From: Streptomyces tuirus | GTDB taxonomy: Bacteria; Actinomycetota; Actinomycetes; Streptomycetales; Streptomycetaceae | Direction: 5' to 3' | NCBI RefSeq assembly: GCF_014701095.1 | Contig: NZ_AP023439.1 | Location: 911,001-975,000, forward strand | DNA: 64,000 nucleotides | Translations under genes and position numbers: made by a program | Shown: piece by piece, positions 1 to 7,921 of the stretch | How positions within the stretch are numbered: position 1 is the first letter of the stretch | How the letters are laid out: every line of letters begins with the position of its first letter | The notes under the pieces: model-generated | What the model was told of the DNA's origin: nothing | The model's input: only the letters and a program-made list of their open reading frames with translations | Database searches by the model: none

Positions 1-1682
1 TTCGTCTCGTAGCGCTTCTGCGGCAGGTTCCGGGACGTGGTGTCCGGCGGTCCCGACGGGGCGTCCTGGTGTCGCCGCGTGCGCTGTCCACGGTTCTCCC
101 GCGGAGCGTCCTCGGCCCGCTTCTTCCGGGACTCCCCCGGGCCTGCGGGCGCGGCGGCCGGTTCCAGTGCCCAGCGTTGCGCCTCGGCCCCGTCGCGGCC
201 GGTGACGATCACGTCCCGGCCCTTGCCGGCGCCGACGGCCAGCCCCTTGCCACCGCGGGGCAGGAGTTCGCCGCGCACGGTCAGGTCGTAGCGGACGACT
301 CCGGCGTGCACGAGGCAGGCGGCCAGGACGACCGAGCCCTCGGCCGGGTCCGAGCCCAGGCACAGGGCGGGGTCGGCGGCGCTGCGCAGGACACCGTCGT
401 CCCGGTAGGACCACTGCTGGGCCCCGCCCCCGGAGCAGGCGGCCAGCACCAGGGGCGCGTCCACGCGGACCCGCCCGCCCAGGACGTCGAGACATCGGCC
501 GTCGTCGAGGTTGCGCAGCCGCCCCCGGCCCACTTCGGCGGGGCCGCCGACGGAGGCGGCCGACGGTGAACCGGCGGACCCGGACCGGCTGGAGTCCGGT
601 TCCACGGACGAGGGGCCCGCGCTGTCCGGGTCGACGGAGTGGCCGCTGACCGCGCCCCAGGTGGCGTGCGGGCCGGCGGTGCCGCTCTCCTCCGTCCAGC
701 CCCGGGCGGCGAGCAGGGTGGCGAGCAGCACGAGGGAGGTCACCCCGACCGCGGCGGCCAGCGCCTTCGTGTGCCTCCTCGGTGTCCCGGGCCGGCCGGT
801 CGCCGGCAGGTCATGGGGCCGGAGGCGGTGGCGTCCGCCCGCGGGCAGAGCGCCCCTGCCCGCGTCGCGGCCCGGCCGTGACTCCAGGTAGCGGCGGGCG
901 CCCCAGCCGAGCACCGTCTCGACGAGCAGGTCTCCCAGACCGCCCTCGAAATGACTGAGTTGTTCGGCGGCGTGGCGGCAGTAGCGGCAGGCCATGAGAT
1001 GCCGCTGCACATCCGGCAGCAAGGCCCCGCCGCGACGCATGGGAACGTCCAGCAGGCGGTTGTAATAGCGGCATTCCCGCGTCGGTGCGAGTTCCCGGTG
1101 CGCGCGTACGCACCCGGTCCGGAATTGCTCGCGCGCCTGCTCCAGGGCGGCCGACGCGGTGGCGGCGTCCACTCCGATCAGACCGGCCGGTACGGATATG
1201 GTCTCGGCCTCGACCTCCGTGTGCCAGAGCAGGCATTGGGAAGCCCCGGGAAGGCTCCGGAATGCACGCTCCGCGAGGCGCCGCCTTTCGGGTGTCCCGG
1301 GGCGGGCGGCACGCAGACCGCGCCCGCCGACGGTTTTGCGGAGTTCCGGCAGCACGGTGGAAATGCCGTCGTCGGCGGCCCACTCCCCGACCGTTTCCCG
1401 GACGGCGGTGAGCAGCCGCGGACGCAGGGCGCCGCCGCCCGGCCGGGCCAGTTCCCTGCGGAAGGCGGCGGCTGCCGCCATGGACGCGGAGTCTTCCGGG
1501 GCCGCGAGGCAGATCACGGCGTATTCGTAGACCGCGCGCCAGTGCCGCGCCAGCAACAGCGCGACGGCGCGCGGCCCTTCGGCGGGTTCGCCGACCCGGG
1601 CGAGAAGATTGCGATCGGACTCCGCGGGCCCCGCTCCAGGTCGTGGCGGGAACGGCGGGCGTGGGGGGTGGGGGGATTGCAC
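1..1682 (-). CDS. Sigma-like / zinc-finger / membrane / ricin-B lectin protein (3' end outside window)
   Basis: The open frame runs past base 1, so about 560 residues are visible and the C-terminus is missing. The GTG at 1682 has GGAAGGA about 9 bases upstream. After a proline-rich start, residues ~20-200 look like the helical part of an ECF-type sigma factor. A zinc-finger motif of anti-sigma type (HLMACRYC, H-x3-C-x2-C) lies near residue 225 and one membrane segment (VTSLVLLATLLAARG) near 305-322. A Ser/Asp/Gly-rich linker then leads into a ricin-B beta-trefoil repeat from about residue 385, with Q-x-W-type motifs QQWSY and QRWAL. The arrangement suggests a membrane protein with a cytoplasmic regulatory half and an outer carbohydrate-binding half. 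Streptomyces have paralogues of this type. Whether the sigma-like part binds RNA polymerase is unknown. Confidence 0.75.
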   Translation of the reverse strand, partial: MQSPHPPRPPFPPRPGAGPAESDRNLLARVGEPAEGPRAVALLLARHWRAVYEYAVICLAAPEDSASMAAAAAFRRELARPGGGALRPRLLTAVRETVGEWAADDGISTVLPELRKTVGGRGLRAARPGTPERRRLAERAFRSLPGASQCLLWHTEVEAETISVPAGLIGVDAATASAALEQAREQFRTGCVRAHRELAPTRECRYYNRLLDVPMRRGGALLPDVQRHLMACRYCRHAAEQLSHFEGGLGDLLVETVLGWGARRYLESRPGRDAGRGALPAGGRHRLRPHDLPATGRPGTPRRHTKALAAAVGVTSLVLLATLLAARGWTEESGTAGPHATWGAVSGHSVDPDSAGPSSVEPDSSRSGSAGSPSAASVGGPAEVGRGRLRNLDDGRCLDVLGGRVRVDAPLVLAACSGGGAQQWSYRDDGVLRSAADPALCLGSDPAEGSVVLAACLVHAGVVRYDLTVRGELLPRGGKGLAVGAGKGRDVIVTGRDGAEAQRWALEPAAAPAGPGESRKKRAEDAPRENRGQRTRRHQDAPSGPPDTTSRNLPQKRYET

Positions 1683-1839
1683 GGAACCATGTCCTTCCAG
1701 CCGCAGAACGGCATGCGAAGTGCGCGTCCGTCGGAAAGCAGGTGGGTGATTGGTGCATACCTGAGCCGGGTCAGCTGCGGACTCGGCTGTGAGGCGGCTC
1801 ACTTTCGCACATACGACTGATAGGTAACAAGGAGTTCGG

Positions 1840-2082
1840 ATGACGCAGATTCAAAACGAGGGGAATTCAGATCTGTTACCGGCGGTATCCGTACCGGCTT
1901 TCGAAAACATGGCCGCCGGGCACGGCAAGTTGTGTGCACACAAAGGCGGTTGGTCCACGAAATCTCCAACTCCCCAGCGCGCTCCCATACGGCTCTCGGC
2001 CCGCTCCCAGCTCCGCGCGCCTGCCCTACGACACGGGCGACAAGGCCGAGTACCTGCGCACCGAGGTCAGGCTGGCGTGTGA
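1840..2082 (+). CDS. Doubtful small ORF with a good ribosome binding site
   Basis: This frame has the best translation start in the region: AAGGAG 8 bases before ATG. The first 50 codons (MTQIQNEGNSDLLPAVSVPA...) have low third-position GC for this genome, and the last third reads like an out-of-frame stretch. The overlapping frame 1934-2179 has the more Streptomyces-like codon use at its 3' end. The two together may be one small gene with a +1 frameshift. Function not recognised. Confidence 0.3.
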   Translation: MTQIQNEGNSDLLPAVSVPAFENMAAGHGKLCAHKGGWSTKSPTPQRAPIRLSARSQLRAPALRHGRQGRVPAHRGQAGV

Positions 2083-2179
2083 ACGGCCCGACCCGGGGCC
2101 GGAGATCGTCGCGCGGCTCAGGGGGTTCCTCCGGGGGCTGGACGGAGCGCGCCCCGGGCACCGGGACATGGCGGCCTGA
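1934..2179 (+). CDS. Hypothetical small protein, possibly the 3' half of a frameshifted gene
   Basis: From about 2027 to the stop the codons are almost all G/C-ending and encode a charged helical sequence (DTGDKAEYLRTEVRLACERP, then an Arg/Leu-rich helix), which looks like real coding sequence. Its own start (GTG 1934) has no Shine-Dalgarno. The well-initiated frame at 1840 could feed into it if a single base had been gained or lost near 1980-2000. No family recognised. Confidence 0.35.
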   Translation: MHTKAVGPRNLQLPSALPYGSRPAPSSARLPYDTGDKAEYLRTEVRLACERPDPGPEIVARLRGFLRGLDGARPGHRDMAA

Positions 2180-2230
2180 CATGCGAAAGCCCCGGCACCC
2201 GGCCGGGGTCGCGCATCTGCGGCACCTGAT

Positions 2231-2411
2231 CAGCCACCGAGCCACCATGCACGGGCGACCACTCTTCAGTCATCGAACCGCCATGCACGGGCGACCACCT
2301 CTTCAGCCACCGAGCCGCCAGGCACGGGCGACCACTCTTCAGCCCCCGAGCCGCCAGGCACGGGCGACCACTCTTCAGCCGTCGGGCCGCCAGGCATGGG
2401 CAGCCACCTCG
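2231..2411. repeat. Minisatellite, five tandem copies of a ~36-bp unit
   Basis: Units start at 2231, 2267, 2304, 2340 and 2376 and are 36, 37, 36, 36 and 36 bases long. The shared core is GCCRCCAKGCACGGGCGACC followed by ACTCTTCAG. Units 3 and 4 differ at one position and the outer units are more degenerate. The array lies between the small ORFs and the thioesterase gene and has no convincing coding frame. The units are directly adjacent with no unique spacers, so this is not a CRISPR array. Confidence 0.85.
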
Positions 2412-2442
2412 TCGGGCCGCAGGATCCCGGGCGACCGACTGG

Positions 2443-2895
2443 TCAGCCGTTCGGCCGCAGGGTCCACACCACGGTCATCTCGCCCGTCACGGCACCGTCG
2501 GCCCGCTGGATGGCGATGGTCACCGGGAACTCGGGGCGCTCACCGGCGTCCAGCTGCGCGACGACCTCGGTGGCCGGGCGGCCCAGAGTGGCCGTGGCGG
2601 TGACGGCACCCATCGCCAGCTTCTTGTAGGAGATCTCGGCGCTGACGGCGAGCGGCACGGCGCGCGAGAGCTGGTCTCCGAACGCGGCCAGCACGATCGC
2701 GCCGCTGGCGGACTCACCGAGCGTGAACATCGCGCCGGCGTGCGGGCCGCCCACGTGGTTGTGGTAGTCGCCCTGGTCGGGCAGCGACACCACGGCTCGC
2801 TCCGGCGAGGTCTCGAGGAACTCGAGGTTCAGCGTGCGGGCCATGGGAACCGTGGCGGCGAGCATCTCGCCGATGGACATCTGGTCTGCGCTCAT
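2443..2895 (-). CDS. Hotdog-fold thioesterase-like protein (PaaI/DUF4442 type)
   Basis: A 150-residue single-domain protein of hotdog-fold size. The helix segment HNHVGGPHAGAMFTLGESAS resembles the central helix and preceding loop of PaaI/DUF4442 acyl-CoA thioesterases, where a G-G-x-H-A-G-x-x-x-x-L-x-E pattern carries the acidic residue. By family it would hydrolyse acyl-CoA thioesters in the cytosol; the substrate cannot be read from the sequence. A second Met five codons downstream (MSIGEM) is an alternative start. It is a stand-alone minus-strand gene, divergent from the gene at 3055. Confidence 0.8.
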   Translation of the reverse strand: MSADQMSIGEMLAATVPMARTLNLEFLETSPERAVVSLPDQGDYHNHVGGPHAGAMFTLGESASGAIVLAAFGDQLSRAVPLAVSAEISYKKLAMGAVTATATLGRPATEVVAQLDAGERPEFPVTIAIQRADGAVTGEMTVVWTLRPNG

Positions 2896-3040
2896 GGCCG
2901 CATGTTACTCACGAGTAGAGACGGCTGGCCAGGCCGGTGTGACGACCGGCGCATCGGTCCGCACCACATCCGCACCGCCCTGCCCCCGAGTTGCTACGTC
3001 TCCGTCCACGGGCAGTGACCGAATCGTGTCGGGGCGCGGC

Positions 3041-3046
3041 TAGGGT
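3041..3046 (+). promoter_or_regulatory. -10 box TAGGGT of a probably leaderless transcript
   Basis: TAGGGT ends 8 bases before the ATG at 3055 and there is no Shine-Dalgarno. Transcription starting at or next to the ATG would give a leaderless mRNA, a common arrangement in Streptomyces. Confidence 0.45.
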
Positions 3047-3054
3047 GGCTGCTC

Positions 3055-4065
3055 ATGTGGCCAGGACAGCAGCCGCCCGGGGGCGAGCAGAACCCGCAAG
3101 CGAACAACCCGTACCAGCAGCCGGGGTACCAGCAGCCGAATCCGTACCAGCAGCCGGGGTACCAGCAGCAGCCCAACCCCTATGGGCAGCAGCCGCAGTG
3201 GGGCACCCCCGCGCCGGCCGGCGCACCGCAGTCCCCGCAGGGCGGTGGCGGCGGCCGGACGAAGCTGGTCGCGATCATCGCCGCCACGGCCGTGGTCGTG
3301 GCGGCCGGTGTCACCGGCTTCCTGGTGCTGGGCGGCGACAAGGACGACACGGCGGACGGCGGCACGAAGGGCAAGGGCGGCACCACGTCGTCGAGCCCGT
3401 CGGCCGATGAGCCCAGCGCCCCCGCCACGGGCGACAACCCCCGCGGCGGCGAGGACGCCAAGCCCATGGTCAAGGGCTGGAAGGTCGTCATCAACCCCAA
3501 GTGGGGCACGGCCTTCGACGTCCCGGCCGACTGGGAGGTGGCGTCCCCGACGTCGTCCGTGTTCTTCGAGGACGAGAAGTCCGACGACGGCAAGCCGCTG
3601 ATCACCATGTCGGCGCCGGCGTTCTACAAGTCCGAGTGGTGCACGAGCGACGACGACAAGGACGGCAGGACCGAGACCGAGTCCCTGGCCGGGGCGGGCA
3701 CCAAGGGTGCCGACGGCGCCAAGGACACGGACGAGGTCGCGGTCAACCAGGTGGCCTGGTGGGTGTACGGCGGCTACACCCAGCCGGACAAGAAGAGCGT
3801 CAAGACCGACGACAAGGCCAAGCCGTACACCACCGCCTCGGGCGTGAAGGGCAGCGTCGCCTGGGCGCACTCGGAGAACACGCCCGACACGGGCAAGTGC
3901 GCGAGCGACGGCAAGGCGATCACGTTCGGCTTCAAGAACTCCGCCGGTGACTTCGTCGCATGGAGCTTCTTCGGCGCCAAGGGCGTCAAGGGCGAGGTGC
4001 CCGAGAAGACCGTCCTGAAGATCCTCAGCACGGTCCGGCTGCACGGTGAGCCGACCGGCGGCTGA
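3055..4065 (+). CDS. Membrane-anchored extracellular protein with Q/P/Y-rich N-terminus
   Basis: 336 residues. Residues 1-~60 are low complexity (repeats of NPYQQPGYQQ). One membrane segment follows at ~66-90 (KLVAIIAATAVVVAAGVTGFLVLGG). A Lys/Gly/Ser/Asp linker then leads to an outer domain of ~200 residues rich in Lys, Asp and Trp. The topology is N-terminus inside, domain outside, as in many actinomycete envelope proteins of unknown function. A strong terminator follows immediately, so it is probably monocistronic. No catalytic motif recognised. Confidence 0.85.
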   Translation: MWPGQQPPGGEQNPQANNPYQQPGYQQPNPYQQPGYQQQPNPYGQQPQWGTPAPAGAPQSPQGGGGGRTKLVAIIAATAVVVAAGVTGFLVLGGDKDDTADGGTKGKGGTTSSSPSADEPSAPATGDNPRGGEDAKPMVKGWKVVINPKWGTAFDVPADWEVASPTSSVFFEDEKSDDGKPLITMSAPAFYKSEWCTSDDDKDGRTETESLAGAGTKGADGAKDTDEVAVNQVAWWVYGGYTQPDKKSVKTDDKAKPYTTASGVKGSVAWAHSENTPDTGKCASDGKAITFGFKNSAGDFVAWSFFGAKGVKGEVPEKTVLKILSTVRLHGEPTGG

Positions 4066-4077
4066 CCCGGAAACGCA

Positions 4078-4109
4078 ACGGGCCCGCCCCTGCCGAGGGG
4101 CGGGCCCGT
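4078..4109. terminator. Intrinsic-type terminator hairpin
   Basis: A perfect 13-bp GC-rich stem (ACGGGCCCGCCCC paired with its complement) around a 6-base loop, 12 bases after the stop codon at 4065. There is no T-run, as is usual in Streptomyces. Confidence 0.85.
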
Positions 4110-4220
4110 CTCACCGGAGCGTCGTGACGGGCGTCAGCCCCTCGGGTACCCGCGGCAGACCCGGCGGCCCGAGATGGAGTCGGTTTGGCAGGACGGGCCT
4201 CCAGCGGCGATAGTCGGCCG

Positions 4221-5525
4221 GTGACGTCCCCGACCGCCTCCTCCCGGAGCCCCCGAAGACCTGCCTGGGCGGGCCGCAACTACTCCCTGCTGACCGCCGC
4301 CGCGGTCGTCACCGGCCTGGGCAGCCACGGCGCCCTGGTGGCGGCGGCGTTCGCGGTCATCGAAACGGGCGGCGACGGCGGTGACGTCGGCCTGGTGGCG
4401 GCGGCGCGGACCCTGCCGCTCGTGCTGTTCCTGCTGATCGGCGGCGCCGTCGCGGACCGGCTGCCCCGGCACCGGGTGATGGTCGCGGCCAACGTCCTGA
4501 ACTGCCTCTCGCAGGCGGCCTTCGCCGTCCTGGTGCTGACCGGGGAGCCCCGGCTGTGGCACATGATGCTGCTCGCCGCGCTCGGCGGTACCGGCCAGGC
4601 CTTCTTCGGCCCGGCCGCCGAGGGCATGCTGATGTCCTCGGTCGAGGGCGAGCACGCGGGTCGCGCGTTCGCGGTGTTCCGGATGGCGATGCAGGGCGCG
4701 GTCCTCGGCGGTGCCGCGCTGGGCGGCGCCATGGTCGCGGCGATCGGGCCCGGCTGGGTGCTCGCGGCGGACGCGGCGGCCTTCGCGCTCGCCGGGGCGC
4801 TGCGGGCCTTCCTCGACGTCGGCCACATCCCGCCCCGCGCGCCGGGCGGCGGCCTGATCGCCGATCTGCGGGACGGCTGGCAGGAGTTCGCCGGCCGCCC
4901 CTGGCTGTGGGGCATCGTCGTCCAGTTCTCCATCGCCAACGCGGTCGTCGCCGCCGCGGACGCGGTCTACGGCCCGCTCGTCGCCCGCGACCACCTCGGC
5001 GGCGCGGCTCCCTGGGGACTGGCCCTGGGCGCGTTCGGCGCGGGCACGGTCGCCGGCGCCCTGCTCATGACGCGCTGGAAGCCCCGCCGTCTCCTCCTCG
5101 CCGGCACCCTGTGCGTGTTCCCCCTGGCCCTGCCCTCGGCCGCCCTCGCCGTGCCGGTGCCGATCGGTGTCCTGTTCGGGGTGATGTTCGTCGCCGGCGC
5201 GACGGTGGAGGTGTTCGGCGTCTCCTGGATGACGGCCCTGCACCAGGAGATCCCCGAGCACAAGCTCTCCCGCGTCTCGGCGTACGACTGGTTCGGCTCC
5301 GTCGCGCTGGTCCCCCTCGCCACGGCCGCGGCCGGCCCCGCGGAGGAGGCCGTCGGCCGCACGGCGGCCCTGTGGGGCTGCGCCGGTCTCGTCGTCCTGG
5401 TCACGGCGGCCGTGCTGTGCGTACCGGACGTCCGCAATCTGCGCCGCCGGACCACCCCGGTGGCCCGGGGCGGCGGCGAGCGTGCCTCAGCCGATGCCGA
5501 ACGCCCCGTCGGGGGGCTCGGGTGA
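4221..5525 (+). CDS. MFS transporter (enterobactin-exporter / DUF894-like)
   Basis: About 434 residues with ~12 hydrophobic helices. The loop GGAVADRLPRHRVMV after the second helix is the MFS motif A (G-x3-D-R-x-x-R). It resembles the branch of small-molecule exporters that includes EntS. I chose the GTG at 4221 because the protein then begins just before the first polar segment; an in-frame TTG at 4185 is less likely. No strong Shine-Dalgarno precedes either. The 3' end overlaps the convergent gene ending at 5487 by 39 bases. Substrate unknown. Confidence 0.8.
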   Translation: MTSPTASSRSPRRPAWAGRNYSLLTAAAVVTGLGSHGALVAAAFAVIETGGDGGDVGLVAAARTLPLVLFLLIGGAVADRLPRHRVMVAANVLNCLSQAAFAVLVLTGEPRLWHMMLLAALGGTGQAFFGPAAEGMLMSSVEGEHAGRAFAVFRMAMQGAVLGGAALGGAMVAAIGPGWVLAADAAAFALAGALRAFLDVGHIPPRAPGGGLIADLRDGWQEFAGRPWLWGIVVQFSIANAVVAAADAVYGPLVARDHLGGAAPWGLALGAFGAGTVAGALLMTRWKPRRLLLAGTLCVFPLALPSAALAVPVPIGVLFGVMFVAGATVEVFGVSWMTALHQEIPEHKLSRVSAYDWFGSVALVPLATAAAGPAEEAVGRTAALWGCAGLVVLVTAAVLCVPDVRNLRRRTTPVARGGGERASADAERPVGGLG

Positions 5526-6332
5526 CGGCACGGCGTCCTCGTCCCGCACCGCCCGCGCGCCCCCGATGAACTCCCGCAGCCTCGTGCCGTGTTCGACCCG
5601 GGCCGGGAAGACGTCGGCGGCGGTGAGCCGGGCCAGGGCGGCGACGTCGGCCGGCTGATGCCCGGCGACGAGCACGGCGTTCCCGAACCGCCGCCCCCGC
5701 AGCACGCCCGGCTCGGCGATCAGCACCAGTTCCTCGAAGGCGGTGGCGAGCGTGGCGAGTTGCGACCGCAGGAAGGCGAAGGGCGCGGCGTCGGGAAGAT
5801 TCGCGAGGTACACCCCGCTCCCCCGCAGCACCCGCGCGGCCTCACGGACGTAGGCGACGGAGGTGAGGTGCGCCGGCACCCGCGACCCGCTGAAGACGTC
5901 GGCGAGCAGAACGTCCGCCGAGGCCGAGGGAGCGCGCTCCAGCCAGGCCCGGGCGTCCGCCGCGTGCAGGGCGATACCCGCGCCCTCCGGCAACGGCAGA
6001 TGCTCGGACACCAGCTCCAGCAGCCCCCGGTCGGCCTCGACGACGTCCTGCCGCGATCCGGGCCGGGTCTCGGCCACGTACCGCGGCAGGGTCAGCGCCC
6101 CTCCCCCGAGATGCACCACGTCCAGCGCCCGCCCCGGCTCGGCCACGACGTCCAGCACATGCCCGAGCCGCCGCGTGTACTCGAACTCCAGGTGCGCGGG
6201 TTCGTCGAGGTCGACATAGGACTGCGGCGCCCCGTCCACGGTGAGCAGCCAGGCCCGTTCCCGGTCGACGTCGGGCATGAGCTTGGCGGTGCCGAAGTCG
6301 ACGACACGGGAGACAGGGAGCAGCTCGTTCAC
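5487..6332 (-). CDS. Spermidine-synthase-like methyltransferase-fold protein
   Basis: 281 residues from the GTG at 6332 (VNELLPVSR). The Rossmann-type methyltransferase fold is seen in HLGGGALTLPRY (motif I), VEADRGLLEL (acidic residue at the end of strand 2) and ADARAWLE. This is the fused-MFS/spermidine-synthase family that is common in actinomycetes. The membrane half found in some relatives is absent, and the adjacent convergent MFS gene is separate. True polyamine aminopropyltransfer is doubtful, because the acidic residues of the putrescine pocket cannot be confirmed. Function is inferred from fold only. Confidence 0.75.
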   Translation of the reverse strand: MNELLPVSRVVDFGTAKLMPDVDRERAWLLTVDGAPQSYVDLDEPAHLEFEYTRRLGHVLDVVAEPGRALDVVHLGGGALTLPRYVAETRPGSRQDVVEADRGLLELVSEHLPLPEGAGIALHAADARAWLERAPSASADVLLADVFSGSRVPAHLTSVAYVREAARVLRGSGVYLANLPDAAPFAFLRSQLATLATAFEELVLIAEPGVLRGRRFGNAVLVAGHQPADVAALARLTAADVFPARVEHGTRLREFIGGARAVRDEDAVPSPEPPDGAFGIG

Positions 6333-6410
6333 TGCCCCATTGTGTCGCGCCCCATAGGGGCGCGGGGAACTGCGCGACCAGCCCACGGCGGCCCACAGTT
6401 CCCCGCAACC

Positions 6411-7580
6411 TCATACGACCGCTGTCACGGTCCCCGCCCCCACAGTCCGCCCGCCCTCACGGATCGCGAACCCGAGCCCCGCCTCCAACGGCACGTCCCT
6501 CCCCAGCTCCACGGTCATCGCAACCGTCTCGCCGGGCCGGGCCACCGCCACCTCACCGAGGTCGACCACCCCCACCACATCCGCGGTCCGGATGTAGAAC
6601 TGCGGCCGGTACCCGGAGGAGACGGGCGTCGTACGCCCGCCCTCACGCGCGGACAGCACATACACCTGCGCCGTGAACCGGCGACTCGGCACGACACTCC
6701 CCGGCGCCGCGACCACATGCCCCCGCCGCACGGCATCGCGCGGCACTCCCCGCAACAGCAACGCCACGTTGTCCCCGGCCTGCGCCTCCTCCATCGGCTT
6801 CCCGAAGGTCTCCAGCCCCGTGACCACCGTCTCGACGGAGGCCCCGAGCACCTCGACCCGGTCACCGACGCGCACCACACCCCGCTCGACCGCCCCGGTC
6901 ACCACGGTCCCCCGCCCGGTGATGGTCAGCACGTTCTCCACGGGCAGCAGGAACGGCGCGTCCAGATACCGCTCCGGCATCGGCACATACGTGTCCACCG
7001 CGTCGAGCAGCGCCTCGACCGACGCCGTCCAGCGCGGGTCCCCCTCCAGCGCCTTCAGACCCGAGACGCGGACGACGGGGACGGAGTCGCCGCCGTAGCC
7101 GTGCGCGGTGAGCAGGTCGCGGACCTCCAGCTCGACCAGGTCGGTCAGCTCCTCGTCGCCCGCGTCGGCCTTGTTGAGGGCGACCACGATGTGGTCGACG
7201 CCCACCTGCCGGGCGAGCAGGACGTGTTCGGCCGTCTGCGGCATGATCCCGTCGAGCGCGGAGACGACCAGGATCGACCCGTCGAGCTGGGCGGCGCCGG
7301 TGACCATGTTCTTGACGTAGTCGGCGTGGCCCGGCATGTCGACGTGCGCGTAGTGCCGGGTGTCGGTCTCGTACTCCACGTGCGCGATGTTGATGGTGAT
7401 GCCGCGCGCCGCCTCCTCGGGGGCGCGGTCGATCCGGTCGAACGGCACGAACGCGCCACTGCCGCGGTCGGCCAGGACCTTGGTGATGGCTGCGGTCAAC
7501 GTGGTCTTGCCGTGGTCGACATGACCCATCGTGCCGATGTTGAGATGCGGTTTCGTACGGACATAAGCCGTTTTGGACAT
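6411..7580 (-). CDS. tuf3: Divergent elongation factor Tu (EF-Tu3)
   Basis: 389 residues, slightly short for EF-Tu (~397). All GTPase motifs are present: GHVDHGKT (P-loop), RGITI (switch I), DMPGH (switch II, where canonical EF-Tu has DCPGH), NKAD and SGLKAL. Domains 2 and 3 follow (TGRGTVVTG; the usual C-terminal barrel). The protein departs from consensus at many otherwise invariant sites and the gene stands alone, outside any str operon. That identifies the accessory third EF-Tu of Streptomyces. EF-Tu3 in S. ramocissimus has been reported to resist EF-Tu antibiotics, and tuf3 is described as starvation-linked; both are family knowledge. A GAGGT precedes the ATG. Confidence 0.93.
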   Translation of the reverse strand: MSKTAYVRTKPHLNIGTMGHVDHGKTTLTAAITKVLADRGSGAFVPFDRIDRAPEEAARGITINIAHVEYETDTRHYAHVDMPGHADYVKNMVTGAAQLDGSILVVSALDGIMPQTAEHVLLARQVGVDHIVVALNKADAGDEELTDLVELEVRDLLTAHGYGGDSVPVVRVSGLKALEGDPRWTASVEALLDAVDTYVPMPERYLDAPFLLPVENVLTITGRGTVVTGAVERGVVRVGDRVEVLGASVETVVTGLETFGKPMEEAQAGDNVALLLRGVPRDAVRRGHVVAAPGSVVPSRRFTAQVYVLSAREGGRTTPVSSGYRPQFYIRTADVVGVVDLGEVAVARPGETVAMTVELGRDVPLEAGLGFAIREGGRTVGAGTVTAVV

Positions 7581-7679
7581 GGCTGTACCTCGAAGCGTCT
7601 GCTCGGCGAAGAAGAAGTGGGACCCCGAGGACCTGCCCGACCCTCCCCTTGCGGGGTCCGCCGGACGAACCGGAGAGGG

Positions 7680-7793
7680 TCAGCTTCGGGCGCCGTCCAT
7701 GACGGCCGTGAGATCGACGACGGCAGCCTTCGGGGCATCCGTGACCACGGATGCTGCGAGGGTGAAGGCGTGCCGGAACATGCCGTCGATCAT
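7680..7793 (-). other. Candidate 37-codon leader ORF upstream of tuf3
   Basis: The 340 bases between tuf3 and the divergent gene at 7922 hold no conventional gene. On the tuf3 strand an ATG at 7793 opens a 37-codon frame (MIDGMFRHAFTLAASVV...) that ends at 7680. The stop lies on the edge of an imperfect hairpin whose outer stem is GACCCTC (7639-7645) with GAGGGTC (7675-7681). The ORF/hairpin/gene order resembles a translated leader, but start signal, codon content and length give no amino-acid-specific attenuation signal. Confidence 0.25.
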
Positions 7794-7909
7794 CGCCGAC
7801 GCCTCACCGCACGTCGAATGGTTTTCGTCCGCCCCGCGCACAGGCGCGCGGGCCGGGGGTTGTGACGCCGGTGAGACGAACCATACGGCGATCACACACA
7901 TTTGTCGGT

Positions 7910-7915
7910 TAGTGT
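7910..7915 (+). promoter_or_regulatory. -10 box TAGTGT, leaderless start of the VTT-domain gene
   Basis: TAGTGT ends 6 bases before the ATG at 7922 and no ribosome binding site is present. This fits a transcript beginning on the start codon. The -35 region is poor. Confidence 0.5.
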
Positions 7916-7921
7916 CACCGG

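Noticed and set aside
2231..2411. CRISPR array
   Set aside because: The repeats are directly adjacent with no unique spacers, are degenerate, and no cas genes are present.
4221..6332. Polyamine export and synthesis operon (MFS plus spermidine-synthase-like gene)
   Set aside because: The two genes are convergent and overlap at their 3' ends, so they are not an operon, and true polyamine chemistry is not supported by motifs.
5589..7865. Very long + strand open frame (758 codons) opposite the spermidine-synthase-like gene and tuf3
   Set aside because: It is antisense to two well-identified genes, its product is His/Arg/Gly-rich low complexity, and such mirrored frames are expected in GC-rich DNA.
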